Below are positions 49,780 to 61,751 of a DNA stretch of 64,000 nucleotides, piece after piece. A program made the position numbers and the translations under genes. This stretch comes from Mactra quadrangularis (lineage: Eukaryota; Mollusca; Bivalvia; Venerida; Mactridae). The notes below the pieces were generated by a model. It was not told the origin of the DNA and searched no databases. It worked only from the letters and a program-made list of their open reading frames with translations. Location: contig CM046303.1 of NCBI GenBank assembly GCA_025267735.1, forward strand, positions 45,583,380 through 45,647,379, written 5' to 3'. The number at the start of each line of letters is the position of its first letter. Positions within the stretch are counted from its first letter, which is position 1.

Positions 49780-50057
49780 TTATCCCCCCGCTTCGAAGAA
49801 GAGGGGGGTATACTGTTTTACCCTTGTCCGTGCGTGCGTCCGTGTGTCCGTCCGTTACAAAATTTCCGTCGCAGTTTTCTCAGCAACTATATGTATATCA
49901 TGCAGCAGCCTAATACTTTGCATATTGCTTCATCCCATAGTCCCATGTGGTGTATAGCGATTTCATGTTCCTTGCTCATCTACTTTCTGTTTGTCGCATA
50001 TTTTTAGATTTTGGCGGGGGTATCACTAGTGAGCATTAGCTCACAGATTTACTTGTT
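49780..50057 (+). mobile_element. Helitron/Pearl-like repeat H2, copy 2
   Basis: It starts TTATCCCCCCGCTTCGAAG, where the C run pairs with the following GAGGGGGG. It ends with the hairpin GTGAGCATTAGCTCAC, then AGATTTACTTGTT. It matches 17,881-18,143 in opposite orientation. Confidence 0.78.
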
Positions 50058-51445
50058 ATCATTATTTCATATCCTGATATTTGAAGAGTTGTGTATATAT
50101 ATATATTTTACAATTTCAAGAAGACTTCCCCACCATCTCAGATCCACCTATCATAGTCTTAAGGGTTGAATTCTTTCTTAAAATTGTAATTATTTTGTAT
50201 GTGCAGACAGTACAGCTTTATACTGATAAAGTATATATTTTACTTTCTTCATTGAACATCATTATGTGTATTACAGTGTATAATCTCTAATTTTTCTTCT
50301 TCCCATCTGTGTACTACTATTTATAGTTAAGAGTAAAGGTTTTCTTTTCCAAATTTTGATGTCTGCAAGGTTATTCTAGAACCAATGCTATGCTATCTAT
50401 TATTTGGTAAATATAGTTTCATTAAAAATGTTCTTGACACTATTGGAAATGTCAAGTGAAATAGTCATAGTGACTTGATCAAGTTTTATTTTGTTAAATC
50501 AATTTGTATGCAGCCTGGAGGATGTGATGAAAATTACATGTCAGAATCAGAAAATCCAATAGGACAAAATGAGAGATTTTCAGTATTACATTAACACTTT
50601 CTGACTTTATGTGCTAGAGTCTGTAACTTGGTGTAAGTTTGTTCAATGTATCCAGGATTGTCTAGTACCTATTTAATATGTTCATTTCTTTTGTTCCTTG
50701 GAGCTCAAGGTTATATTAAATTGATGGTAGCTATGAAAATTGAGGAAAGTATCTCCTGGTGTCAAATTAAAATGTCACAGAGATAATGTGATTATTTTAT
50801 ACATGAATGAATGTTCATGGTTTTTAGGACCCTAGAAAGGATTGTTTTCAATGTAAAAATTATTGAAATCCTGAAATTCCAAAACTTCAGGATTTGGAAA
50901 AATATTTTTAACCCATTAGGGTTTTTTGACAGTATTTGGGGAGGGTGCCTGTGGCCTTTATCTAAGTAGAACATTATCACTGTTTCATTGATAGGAGGAC
51001 AAAAAAATGCAAGGAATACTCCAAATGTGGGGAATACTGCATGATTTTTAAGAAATTTTGTGAGCAGAAGGGCCATGTAAGTGGCCCCTGGTATAAACTT
51101 ATATATTAAAGGAGAAAAAGACCTGCCCATTGATGATTGATGGAAAAATATTATAACCATCTTTTGTCTATAGTAACTGTACTGTGTAAATCTGACTAAA
51201 CATGAAAATATGGTCTTGTGATTTTTTTTCTGACAGTTTCTGCACATTTTGTCTTCTTTTTTATGCTACCCAAATATTCCACTGAATGTTCCTCATTCCA
51301 GTATGACAATATTGTTGTACATTTTATCATATGAGAGAGTTGAGAATGCCAAATGACTGACTTAACTAATTAAGAGAACTGTTGTTTTTATGACTATTAT
51401 AGGATCATTTGATGTGGTTTATATCTCCTAGGGTTATTGCTACCA

Positions 51446-51621
51446 CAGTACAACCTCTCTTGAGCTTTACCCTCTGGGAGGGCCTAAAGTGTGTTGCTGT
51501 TCAGAGGTTGTTGCTTTGCAGAGGTTAAATTCAATTTGAATTGCACCTTGGAGAAATATTAAATGTTGTTGTTATACAGAGGATTTGTTGTGTAGATGGC
51601 TGCTCTGTGGAGGTTTTACTG
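51446..51621. mobile_element. Short MITE with CAGTANAACCTC ends
   Basis: The left end is CAGTACAACCTCTCTTGAG. The right end, GTGGAGGTTTTACTG, is its inverted counterpart. CAGTA-AACCTC termini are seen in Tc1/pogo-like elements. Interior words CAGAGGTT recur. No clear target-site duplication is seen. Confidence 0.6.
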
Positions 51622-51635
51622 TACTGTGTGTGATT

Positions 51636-52688
51636 TTTAGCTCGACTTTACGAAGTAATGTAGAGCTCTCCTACTCGCCCCGGCGTCGGCGTCCGCGTCC
51701 GCGTCCACACTTCTGATTAAAGTTTTTGTGCAGTAAAATACTTTCTTCTATATCTTTGTTATTTCTTAAGATATTAACTTCAAACTTTAAATATATGTTC
51801 CTTACTATCAACCACATCTCATGTGACAAGGTCCATAACTCCAAACACATTTTTTCAAGAATTATCTCCCCTTGAACTGATTGAAGTTTTTGTGCACAGA
51901 TTAAAGTTTTTGTGCAGTAAAATACTTTCTTCTGTATCTTTGTTATTTCTTAAGATATTAACTTCAAACTTTAAATATATGTTCCTTTCTATCAACCACA
52001 TCTCATGTGACATGGTCCATAACTCCGAATGCATTTTTTTCAGAATTATCTCCCCTTGAACTTAGAGTTTTCTTTAAAAAATGTTTGTTTTTACTGCAAC
52101 TGTTTTATTTCTTTAGGTATTGATTTCAAACTTTAAATTTATGTTCCTTATTATCAACCACATCTCATGTGACAAGGTTCATAACTCCGTATACATTATT
52201 TTCAAAGTTATTCCCCTTGAACTTATAGTTTTCTTTAATAAATATTTGTTTTTACTGCAACTGTTTTATTTCTTTAGGTATTGACTTTAAATATATGTTC
52301 CTTATCATCAACCACATCTCATGTGACAAGGTTCATAACTCCAAATATATTTTTTTTCAGAATTATCTCCCCTTGAAATTAGAGTTTTCTTTAAAAAATG
52401 TTTGTTTTTACTGCAACTGTTTTATTTCTTCAGGTATTGACTTCAAACTTTAGATATATGTTCCTTATTATCAACCACATCTCATGTGACAAGATTCATA
52501 ACTCCTTATACATTTTTTCAGAGTTATCCCCCTTGAAATTATAGTTTTCTATTTTATTTTTTTTTCTTTGAATTTGTTATGGTTATATTTTCTAATTTTA
52601 AAATATGTATGTTCCTTATCATCAACCACATCTCCTGTGACAAACACTTACTAAGTCGAGCATGCTGTCTCCTCTGACAGCTCTTGTT
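51636..52688 (+). mobile_element. Helitron/Pearl-like element H3 with tandem core
   Basis: The 5' end is TTAGCTCGACTTTACGAAG. Then come a GC-rich stretch of GTCCGCG-type words and about five tandem units of 160-190 bp (word GTTCCTTACTATCAACCACA and TCTCATGTGACAAGG). The 3' end has the hairpin GCTGTCTCCTCTGACAGC, then TCTTGTT. Non-autonomous elements with a tandem core are known from bivalves as Pearl elements. A 78-codon frame in the core is not a gene. Confidence 0.78.
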
Positions 52689-52841
52689 ATCTACTTTGTG
52701 TAGCTACTTTCTTGTCTTTTCTTTCAATGAAGTTCTCAAAAATGAATGAAAACAAAATGTCTGTTGTTCTAATACAATGCATAGTGATTATAAACATATA
52801 CATTGAAGGGTCTTGGCTAGGCTGGTCCTGTATATGCCATT

Positions 52842-53254
52842 TAGGGGTGTAACGGTTAACCGATATACCGGTTAATATTGCAATACGACTTCTGACCTTT
52901 TTTTATCGGTTCGTTTTTCTCAGAACCTGTTTTTCTAGTTATGTTCTATATTGATTGTTTTTATCAGAGTCTGACATTTAAATGTTTGAATAAATGTTAA
53001 AATGTGTTCAGAAACTAGAAATATTTTTCGTTAAGTGAGAAAATAATTATCTTTGAAAGTCCATTAAAAAAACCCTTGTTTCTAACTTATTCAAACATTT
53101 GCATAATACGTTGAAAACACAAATATCTATGTACAATGTTGATCAAATTAAGACGATGCACGTGCATCAATTCTTGCTATGCATGTATGCGCAAAGAACA
53201 ATATGATTTGCAATATATTGCAATACGTTTTTTTACCGTATTGTTACACCCCTA
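52842..53254. mobile_element. hAT-like MITE with 8-bp TSD (413 bp)
   Basis: Ends are TAGGGGTGTAACGGTTAA and ACCGTATTGTTACACCCCTA. Flanking 8-mers are ATGCCATT (52,834-52,841) and ACGCCATT (53,255-53,262), one difference. The interior shares ATATTGCAATACG with the element at 7,239-7,655. Confidence 0.85.
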
Positions 53255-53259
53255 ACGCC

Positions 53260-54160
53260 ATTATGTGTAAATGAGCATTTATCACCACAAATGCTTATTT
53301 ATGCCCAGAAACATGGGCAACTACCTGTATATAAAGAAGGATGTAGACTATTTTTACACTGACCTATTGACATGTATTGTCTTGCAAGTTTTCTCTGTAC
53401 TGCTTAATTGTTATATTCATGATGAAAGGCTTGGCATTAATCATGTTCATTTAAATACTGCGTGCTGGAAATGCATGATAAGCTTTGATGATGTTATTGT
53501 TAAGAGCCTGAAGCTTTGATAAACTTGATGCTGAGTTAACGTGCACAATCTCACTCTGCATTATCACCCACTTGAATAATATTATCTCATGAAAACTTTT
53601 AAGTAGTGACAATTTTCTCATTTAATGTACTGTATATGTACATGTTTATTAATAATTTTCTTATATGACATTCAAATCTTAACCCAACATTTATGTAAAA
53701 TGCATACACTGTTCAGTCACCTTGCAAAATGATAGAAAACACTCTACCACCGACTGTTTCTATGGAAAACGCTTTAATACATTGCTTTTGCCCTTGAAAA
53801 GTAATGTTTAGTTAACATGTTCACAATCAATAGATAATAGTACTGAATACTTACTCCCTACTGGGCCACATTATTACATTGTTTGTCATTTAAGTCTGGC
53901 TTATACTTTGCCCTATAGATGTTATTGTGTTCTTGTCTTGTTTGAAGTATCTTATTGAAGATCTATGTTTGATCAAGAAACAATAAATGCCCTTGATAAA
54001 TTGTTCACTTGCTGGCTGCTATTATCTGATGATATTCTATGTTTATGTGTTGCATCATAACGAGTAAATCAAATTAATAATTGATTACTCCAGTCTATCA
54101 GAAATAGAATTATCCAGCACAAAAAATCTTTGATGGAGTCATGGTACATACATATAAAGC
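53260..54160. other. No feature recognised (probable TMEM184 intron)
   Basis: No TMEM184 exon or bounded repeat recognised. Confidence 0.4.
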
Positions 54161-54173
54161 TGGATGGACAATC

Positions 54174-54565
54174 CAATCTCCGTAAACACTACTCGTGTTG
54201 TCGTACTGGATCTCTACTTAGTCAATGCAAGGTCACGCCGAGATGAACTTTGTGTCGATCAATCAATGCGTAGCTTTCATCTAGACGAAAACACTATTAA
54301 TCACTTTTTGATTTCGTAATTTCTATTTTTAGACCAAGGTTTGCATGCAAATTTAACAGCGGTATTATTCACAGTCTGCGATTGGGTGGCTCATTTTAAA
54401 TTGCGTGACGTAGACGATGTAAACAAGTTACGTATCATAACAATTTCGTCATGAATATTATGATGAGAAAAGGTCACCTGAACGTGACCTTCGTTTGGAA
54501 AAGGCCAGATCTAAATTAGCGAGTAGGCGAGCGGTAAAATTTTAGATCGGGTTTTAATCAGATTG
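54174..54565. mobile_element. 392-bp element M11 with 9-bp TSD, copy 2
   Basis: The ends are CAATCTCCGTAAAC and GGGTTTTAATCAGATTG. Perfect 9-bp repeats TGGACAATC lie at 54,165-54,173 and 54,566-54,574. It is the same orientation as 41,738-42,132 and highly similar. Confidence 0.87.
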
Positions 54566-54814
54566 TGGACAATCATAATTGTCTTTGATGGTTCTATTAT
54601 GTACAAAGTAACAAAGCTGGATGAACCAATATGAACATTAAATGGATGAAAATTTTGATATACATGTACATTAATTCTGTAATGAAACAAATCAGGAACT
54701 ATCTTATCTTACATAGTGTGTATATTTACTATAATTGTTTTAGAAATAGTTTATACATGGTTACCTGTAAATGTTTCTTCAAGAAGATACATTGTGCAAG
54801 CTTAATTTCAAGTT

Positions 54815-55134
54815 GCAAGCTGCCCAGCTAGCTCAGTTGGTAGGGCATGAGAGTCTACTGATCGAGGGGTTGTGAGTTTGATTAATGGGTAGGCAGACTT
54901 TCATGGAGTTTAGTTATGAGATAATTTCTATAGCTATTCATCCTCCTACCACTAATTCTTAATTATGTAGGACAGTTGTCAGTGTCTACCAGAAGTATGT
55001 GCCTAGTAATTGATTAACAGCTAAATCCAGCAATTTAGCCAACCAGGAGCAGTGAGTAGGTTGACTGACACCTGTTATATGACATATACAATGTGTTGCT
55101 GTGGAGTTAAACCCAACCAAAAATTAAAAAAAAG
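54815..55134 (+). mobile_element. SINE family A with perfect 10-bp TSD
   Basis: The head is CCCAGCTAGCTCAGTTGGTA, with body and tail ending GGAGTTAAACCCAACC. ATTTCAAGTT is duplicated at 54,805-54,814 and 55,135-55,144. The B box is degraded. Confidence 0.88.
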
Positions 55135-55144
55135 ATTTCAAGTT

Positions 55145-55915
55145 ACATCATAATCGAAATTTCAAATTTATCCTGCTACTGATTTTCTAGGTGCATGGTG
55201 CAGCAGCATATGGCAAGCGTCTTAACCCTGATCTCTATATTGTCCTGTTTTAGGGTCTATGGTGTCTAATGTTTATAAATTATGCCTCTTCTTATCTAGG
55301 TGTAAATGCTTGTAAAATTATGTGAAATCTCAGCACTCTTCAGACAGTACAGACAGTTGTACTCTTAACCCTGAGTTTTATAGTTTAGTATTACATAAAT
55401 ATTACAAAAATATGTATTCCATAACTAAAGAAACAAGATTAGTTCTCCTTAACATGGCTCAGTATGTTTTTGTCAGCATATTATTTTTATGATTGATAAC
55501 AGTAATTGATTTAGATTCCATATGGAATATATATTACTGTATCTCCTGGTATTCAATCATTCTACCCCCCTCCATCTTTATACAAACTTATTTCTGTTAC
55601 TGAAATTAACTTTGTGAAGAAAAACATTCCGGAATTACTTGGAACTCTTGTATCCCTGTAGGTTCACATTATTTCCTCTGATTTTGTCACAGACACTTTG
55701 CTTGGAGTCGACAAACCTAGCTATTCTCTTGTATTGATTTTGTCATGTTGCAAAGTTTTCCTGAAGCTTGGTAACTTGTGGTCATTGATTTTAGTTTTTC
55801 TGGTCAGTTTTACAGTGAGCTATCTCATCGGCTGTAATGACACTAGTTATCATGAAATGTTCCATTGTAGTCCTGGTTACTGCTGATAGGCTGAACATTT
55901 CTCAATAAATTTGAC
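55145..55915. other. No feature recognised
   Basis: No exon or bounded repeat seen. Confidence 0.4.
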
Positions 55916-55989
55916 GAGGGTTGCTTGTAAAACTGTAATAACTCGCTATTTTATGCAATGCACATACTACAGTCTTGTGGGCAACCCTC
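55916..55989. repeat. 74-bp hairpin repeat, copy 3
   Basis: The left arm starts GAGGGTTGCTTGTAAAACTG. The right arm ends AGTCTTGTGGGCAACCCTC. It has the same length and layout as the other two copies. Confidence 0.87.
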
Positions 55990-56899
55990 AAATTGATCAT
56001 GATTTATGAGTATTGTTACGATATTGGTAGAAAGTTATTATGTTGTAATTACTGGACAAATTGTTGAACATTATCTCAATTTTGAACATTATCACAATTT
56101 TATAGAGAGATTTCTTGAATACTGACTGTCTGAGTAGATCATATACATAAATTATATTTATGATAACTTAGTAAATCATTTATGTCAGAGAAATAGCCGA
56201 GCTTATGTAACAGTCATTTTCTGAACTCACTAGCCCAAAGCCTAGGTCCAGTGAAAATTGATTTTGGGCTAGTGAAAATACTTAAAAGTCAGGCTAGTTG
56301 ATAGATTTGCCCTTTACTGTACAACAATATATCAGACTAAATGCTTGTAAATATTTAAGGCAATTCAGAGGCAATTCACTATATTTCAGTGTTACTTTCT
56401 ATCTTTCCTCAGTTATGATAATAGCTCTTCTTTTAAGTTTTATGTGAACCTTGGCCACACCCGTTAAATTTCAAACTCAATGTCTTAAATGATGTCATAT
56501 TATATAATGATCTCCCTCCAGTATCTTTAATGTTATTGCCGTCCATCTGTTATCTCTTTAGATCATTTATTTATGGCCTACCTGGTACAATCGACAGGGG
56601 GGATGGGTTGGATACAAGTTTGACAACCATGGATGTTGTTGTTTACAATGGTTGGAGCCGTTATCAATCAATTATACTGGCACATCAAATGTAACCATAT
56701 TGGTTTCACACTGACACATTACTATATCACAGCATGATAAGTAAACCATGACCAATTATCTATATACAATGTACTTTCATTTACTTACCAAGACTAAACC
56801 TTTATACCTACATAATTAAATCATCATTATGTATGGACTTAAATACTTCATTATGTGTTTTTTAATAATCTAGATATATTATCATAGATGAAGTACATA

Positions 56900-57161
56900 G
56901 GCAGATCTAGCCAGGGGGGGGCAGGGGGTTGGACCCCCCCCTAGAATGTCTAAAATGTACCTGTCCATTAGTGTTTTTCTTGACTGTAAGTCATTTTTAA
57001 GTAGCATGAAGCAATTTTCGTGGTGCTTAACCTTGATTTAATGGTAATGTAGTTTTATTATTCTGCAAAATGTGTACAATGTGGTTGTGGTTCAAAGTTT
57101 GGACCCCCCCCTAGAAAATGTTTTACCCCCCTCCCTAGTAAAAAATCCTGGATCCGCCTCT
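56900..57161. mobile_element. Probable MITE with CAGAGGCGGATCCAGG-type ends
   Basis: The left end (TAGGCAGATCTAGCCAGG) and the right end (CCTGGATCCGCCTCT) are inverted counterparts. Flanking GAAGTACA and GAAGTAAC could be a decayed 8-bp duplication. Runs of C or G and the phrase TTTGGACCCCCCCCTAGA lie inside. Confidence 0.6.
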
Positions 57162-57169
57162 GAAGTAAC

Positions 57170-58524
57170 TTATCTTTACACAATGATGAACGAATGTGGG
57201 CTAATGGATGAATGATTTACTGCTAGTGCTATTTATTATAATGACATTTGAATACAAATTTCAAGTTGTTCATAGTCTAACCCCTATCTGTGACTCATCT
57301 CTCTACTCTGAGCTGTGGTAATGTATTCATTATGCATTCATCCCCATAACCCAGTAGCCCTAAGCCCCAACTAGTAAATTAATAGTGATTATTCCAGAAC
57401 TCAGAAAAGGGCAGGGAGGCAGAAAAAAGGAACATGACATATCTGAGGGTAAATGTCTCAAATGTACTAATTACTACATAGAAACAGGCTAAAAGGGCAT
57501 GGAGGAGAGAAAAAGGGCAGGGTGCAGCCCCCTGCTATTCTGCTTTGGAATAATTACTAAGTAAATATATTTGGGCTAGTACAATACATTATAATATATT
57601 ATGACTGTCTGAAGCTCTGTAACTTTTAATGTCCCAATCACTTGCGGTCAAAAGTTGGTTGATTTCTGAGAAACTATATCAGAAAGCCAACCAGAGTCCA
57701 TGACAAATTAGCATTAATTTTAGTGTCTATGTTTAAGATCAAATGTAAGGCAAACTGACCATTCTAAGCAAATCTTCTCAAAGTTCAAGAACAGCTCTAA
57801 TGTATTAATGTATTCATTTATTCCAAGATACCATATTGTAGGGGCACTAGTGTATTAGTATAATGCTATTAGTATAAGATGATTTTACCATTTACTTGCA
57901 TTAACAAATCATGGGAGATCTAATTAACTCTAATTAAGAAATGTACATAGACAGAGCTGATAGTTCTAACATAGAGATAGTTCTACATTGTACAATGAGA
58001 GTACTGGCTGTGATGACCCACATGCATGGTAGCCTATTGTTTACTTCAGTTTTCTCTAGCTTTTAGACATCACTTATTCTATTCAACTGTCAGTGGGACA
58101 TACATTAACCTTGCTGATTTAAATACTCAATACAATGCTATTGTACTCACTTTCAATAAAATTTAAAAAATAGTAATTCCAATCTAAGTATCCAAAATTC
58201 TAACAAAATATAGTCACTGTTCACATCTTGACTACTTTGCAGACATTGTGTTTTGTTAATCGTTTGCTAACATTAAGTGCACATAGAAAAATCAACTTCA
58301 AATGACCTATGTAGAACTAAACTTCTACCAAACTGACCATAGTCAGAAATATTTATGTAAAATAAAAGAAATTTTGTAACCTGAAGATGCCCTGTATGGG
58401 CTCTGCCATTATTGCAATTTGCCTGACCCATTAACGATAGTGGTAAGGGGCAGGTAATCCAGACTAGAAGACAGCAATAGCAGACTGGTCTATGGTAACT
58501 ATAATGACAGATAGGCATAAATTT
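57170..58524. other. No gene recognised
   Basis: AT-rich sequence with no exon or clear repeat boundary. Confidence 0.4.
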
Positions 58525-58532
58525 AGAGTGCT

Positions 58533-58717
58533 TAGAGCTGGGCGGTAACTGCGGTATACCGGTTACCACGGTAAAAAGTTCTGTGGTATGATACCGTGGT
58601 ATATCATAAATACCTCGGTATTTTATGAGAATAATCCTTTTAGATTTTTTACTACATTGGGTGAAAGTTTTCTGTGGTATACTATGATATGTTTTTTAAT
58701 CGCGGTACCCAGCTCTA
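58533..58717. mobile_element. hAT-like MITE with TAGAGCTGGG ends
   Basis: Ends TAGAGCTGGGCGGTAAC and GCGGTACCCAGCTCTA are inverted repeats. GGTAT/ATACC words fill the interior. No matching 8-bp duplication was found at the flanks. Confidence 0.65.
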
Positions 58718-59021
58718 GCTTTTATTTCCTTTATTGATGAATTAAAACAAACATTTACTGTGTTGATTTTCTCTCTGATGATCAGTTTCTGTTTTCATGG
58801 AACCGTGAAGGTAATTGAGTTTAGTTTTTTATTAACTTTATTGCATTAAATTTTAGACTTTAATCTGATTAAAGTTTCTATATTGCCTGTTAAATGTGAG
58901 AGTAATTTTTACTGGATAATTCCTATGATCATGAATTATTTTTTGTGAGCAATTCCTGTTGGAAATTAAAGATACTTTTTTGTTGAAATAGGGTCTTTAT
59001 TGGTAATTTTAAAATTCTATT

Positions 59022-59260
59022 AACCCGGATCGATAGCACAGTTGGTAGCACGCCGGGATTTGAAATCTCGTGTTCCAAAGGGGGTATGGATTTGACAATA
59101 ATGTCAACTTTCCTCCATTTATTAGATAATATGGAGAAGTTTCCGGCCTTATGGAAGGGTAGGTGAGTACTGGTTATAGACAAGTGTCCAGGAAAGCTAG
59201 GTAAGGTGCGCTGGATGCTGCAGAATGACTTAAATTGTGTTGACACGGCCAGGGCCACAT
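59022..59260 (+). mobile_element. SINE family B, B box deleted
   Basis: The head GGATCGATAGCACAGTTGG is intact to GGGGGTATGGATTTGACAA. There the B box and the segment after it are missing, and the body continues to a poor tail. Confidence 0.78.
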
Positions 59261-59380
59261 GTTAGTCCTGATTGCTGCAACGTGACTGAAAAGTTGAAAT
59301 CAATGTCAAAAATAGCCCCAACATGGGGCTCACCAAGTTTTTAATCCGTTCGTTTCATGAAAGTATTAAAAAATCCTCAT

Positions 59381-59552
59381 GTGGGAAAGTTTTCAGTATT
59401 ACCCGGTAATACTGACTTCAGTATTTTGAGAATAAATTTCTCTTTGTAATTTATTTCAAAGATCCTTGTTTATAATATAAAGTCTGTCTATTTCAGTATT
59501 TTGGAAGTAGGGTTTCAGTATTTTCAAAACTTTTAACTTTCACCCTTCAATC
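59381..59552. repeat. TTTCAGTATT-rich decayed repeat
   Basis: Ends GTGGGAAAGTTTTCAGTATT and TTTTAACTTTCACCC, with internal ATTTCAGTATTTTGGAAGT. Related to about 33,803-33,944 in the opposite orientation. Confidence 0.5.
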
Positions 59553-60209
59553 TTGCATCTGGTGCCTTTAAGATTCTTGTTCTCAGTTGTTTTGTTCTTT
59601 GGATGATTTAGCAAAAGTAGCCTTTCTAGTATCTCCCTAGAATGTTTAAAAAATCCCTCAATGAGCTGTATTGTTTAAAAGACAAGTATTAGCATTTCCA
59701 AAAAGGCTTGAAATCGCTGTTTAGCCGTGTATTCTCAGCGTATCAAACCATCCCAAGTCTATTTATAGAATACAAGAATTAGCGTGCCCTGGTAAAGATA
59801 TGTAAAACCATTTAGTCTATTTATAGAATTCCAGGAATTAGCACCCCCTGGTAACAATATGTAAAACCATTGATTTAGATTTTCCCGGCAGTAGGGAAGA
59901 TAGGTTTGCTTTCTTTCAACATAAATGTGAGTTTTAAAAAGAAAAACACATTTTACAATTAGCTATGCATATTTTCTGGTGTTATATTGCAACTTTCTTG
60001 AAACTGGTACTAGTTCATACATTAATAATGGTACTTTCTGGTAATACAAATAGATAACCAGACAAAACATGGAGTCGACGAGTCCATACGCACACCCCTA
60101 TTTTGACTGTTTGACGTCCATTTTTTCATCATGTGACCTCAAATGCATCGTTCTGATTGGCTTAAGGCAACCGGTGTCAACTCAAAAATGCTCAAATCTT
60201 GATAATTGT

Positions 60210-60237
60210 TATTATCGCTGCCTAAGCAGCGATAATA
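60210..60237. repeat. Perfect 12-bp-arm hairpin
   Basis: TATTATCGCTGC, loop CTAA, then GCAGCGATAATA. No other copy or downstream T run was seen, and its role is unknown. Confidence 0.8.
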
Positions 60238-60810
60238 AATGTTTTGTTTATTTTGGGATTTCTCTTTATGTCATGAAAGACATTCATTGTGGATAATTTG
60301 TTTAATTCCGTGACACGCAGGGAAAATAAGATTTGTTTTATCTGAAGAGGAAATAGGACTTGTTTAAAGTGAATTAAGTAAATGGAGTTGTTCCAATGAT
60401 ATAGATAATTGTGATAGATGTTCTGTGATAGATGTTCTCTGATAGTTATCATCAAATAATGTGGTATCTGTCACCATGGTAACCCATAGACCTGATAAAA
60501 AAACTGTAATTTTATGACCTGCGAAACTTATTAGGTGAAGAAAAAACTCTTGAGCTCTCCACCTGTTGAGATAAATTTGTTTTCTAATTATCATGTGATG
60601 TATAAGAGGTGACTGTGTTCTGATAGGTTTGTTGTGTGGGATAGAAGGATTCCAAGTTTTCATGTAGAAGTCAGAACTTGTTAGATTTGTTTCTTGCTCT
60701 CTGTTGAATCAATGTAGATTATACAGCTGATCTTTTTCATGATTGCTTTATAGTACATGTACTGTCACCTTCTATCTTGGTACATGTTGTATAAGATGGA
60801 AATGCAGAAT

Positions 60811-61098
60811 CCGGGTCGATAGCGCAGTTGGTAACGCGCCGGGATTTGGATACTCGTGCCCGAGGAAGTGCGGGTTCGAATCCCACCCGGGGAGGTTATA
60901 CCCTTTCATGAAAATTTGACAATAATGTCGATTTTCCTCCATTGATTAGATAATATGGAGAAGTTTCCGGCCTTGTGGAAGGGTAGGTGAGTACTGGTTA
61001 TAGACAATGGTCCAGGAAAGCTAGGTTAGGTGCGCTGGACGCCGTGAAATGACCTAAAATGTGTTGATAAGGCGTTAACTCCAATAAATAAATAAATG
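60811..61098 (+). mobile_element. SINE family B, best-preserved copy
   Basis: The head starts CCGGGTCGATAGCGCAGTTG and has an intact B box (GGGTTCGAATCCC). The body is followed by CTAAAATGTGTTGATAAGGC, then GTTAACTCCAATAAATAAAT. The tail is a variant of the common one. Confidence 0.88.
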
Positions 61099-61751
61099 CA
61101 GAAATGGCAAGGTGGTTTTTGTTATAAATGTCCAATTAACGTTAAAGCATTAAAGTAGATAAAAAATCGATCTCTTTCATGATTGCTTCAGACATGGGTA
61201 TGTGTTACGTAAGCAGTCCATCATGTAGTACTAGAAGAACAATTCATACAAGAAAATATTGATTCAAAGCAACAAAGACAGCCAGGAAGGGTTATCACAT
61301 TATTTGTACTTCATGCCGGTAAATGAGAAATCCAAGACATCCTACTAAAACTCTTGCATGTCAATTTCAACTTGATACTTAGAATATGTCTGCATTAGAT
61401 TATTTGTTGCAATTAAAGCTCAAACATGTACAATGTTTTTTGGAGGGGGGCTCTTTCATGCCAGCAGCCTCAGTTCTTGTGCTTACAAAACAAAATTACT
61501 TTTGTCTACTATCAAGCACTAGAATAGTTCTGAGCACTCTACATGGATTATTTTTGATAAAATGTAATCTTCTTGCATAAAAAAACTCTGATATAAGTTG
61601 AAATTCATTAATGAAGAGATTCAATCTAAAATTGAATTTTAATTAAATTTGTGTTCCTTCTCTGTTCTGTATTCTCAAATTCCATCAGGACTCATTATGA
61701 GATGTTTGAACTCTTGCTTATACCACAGTTCATTTTTCCCTCTGTATTTAC

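Noticed and set aside
56560..56720. Possible second exon of the TMEM184 gene after an AG at about 56,561
   Set aside because: The translation (a WPTWYNRQGG-type sequence) does not match the family's conserved IYMHL and SWLSLLFF segment.
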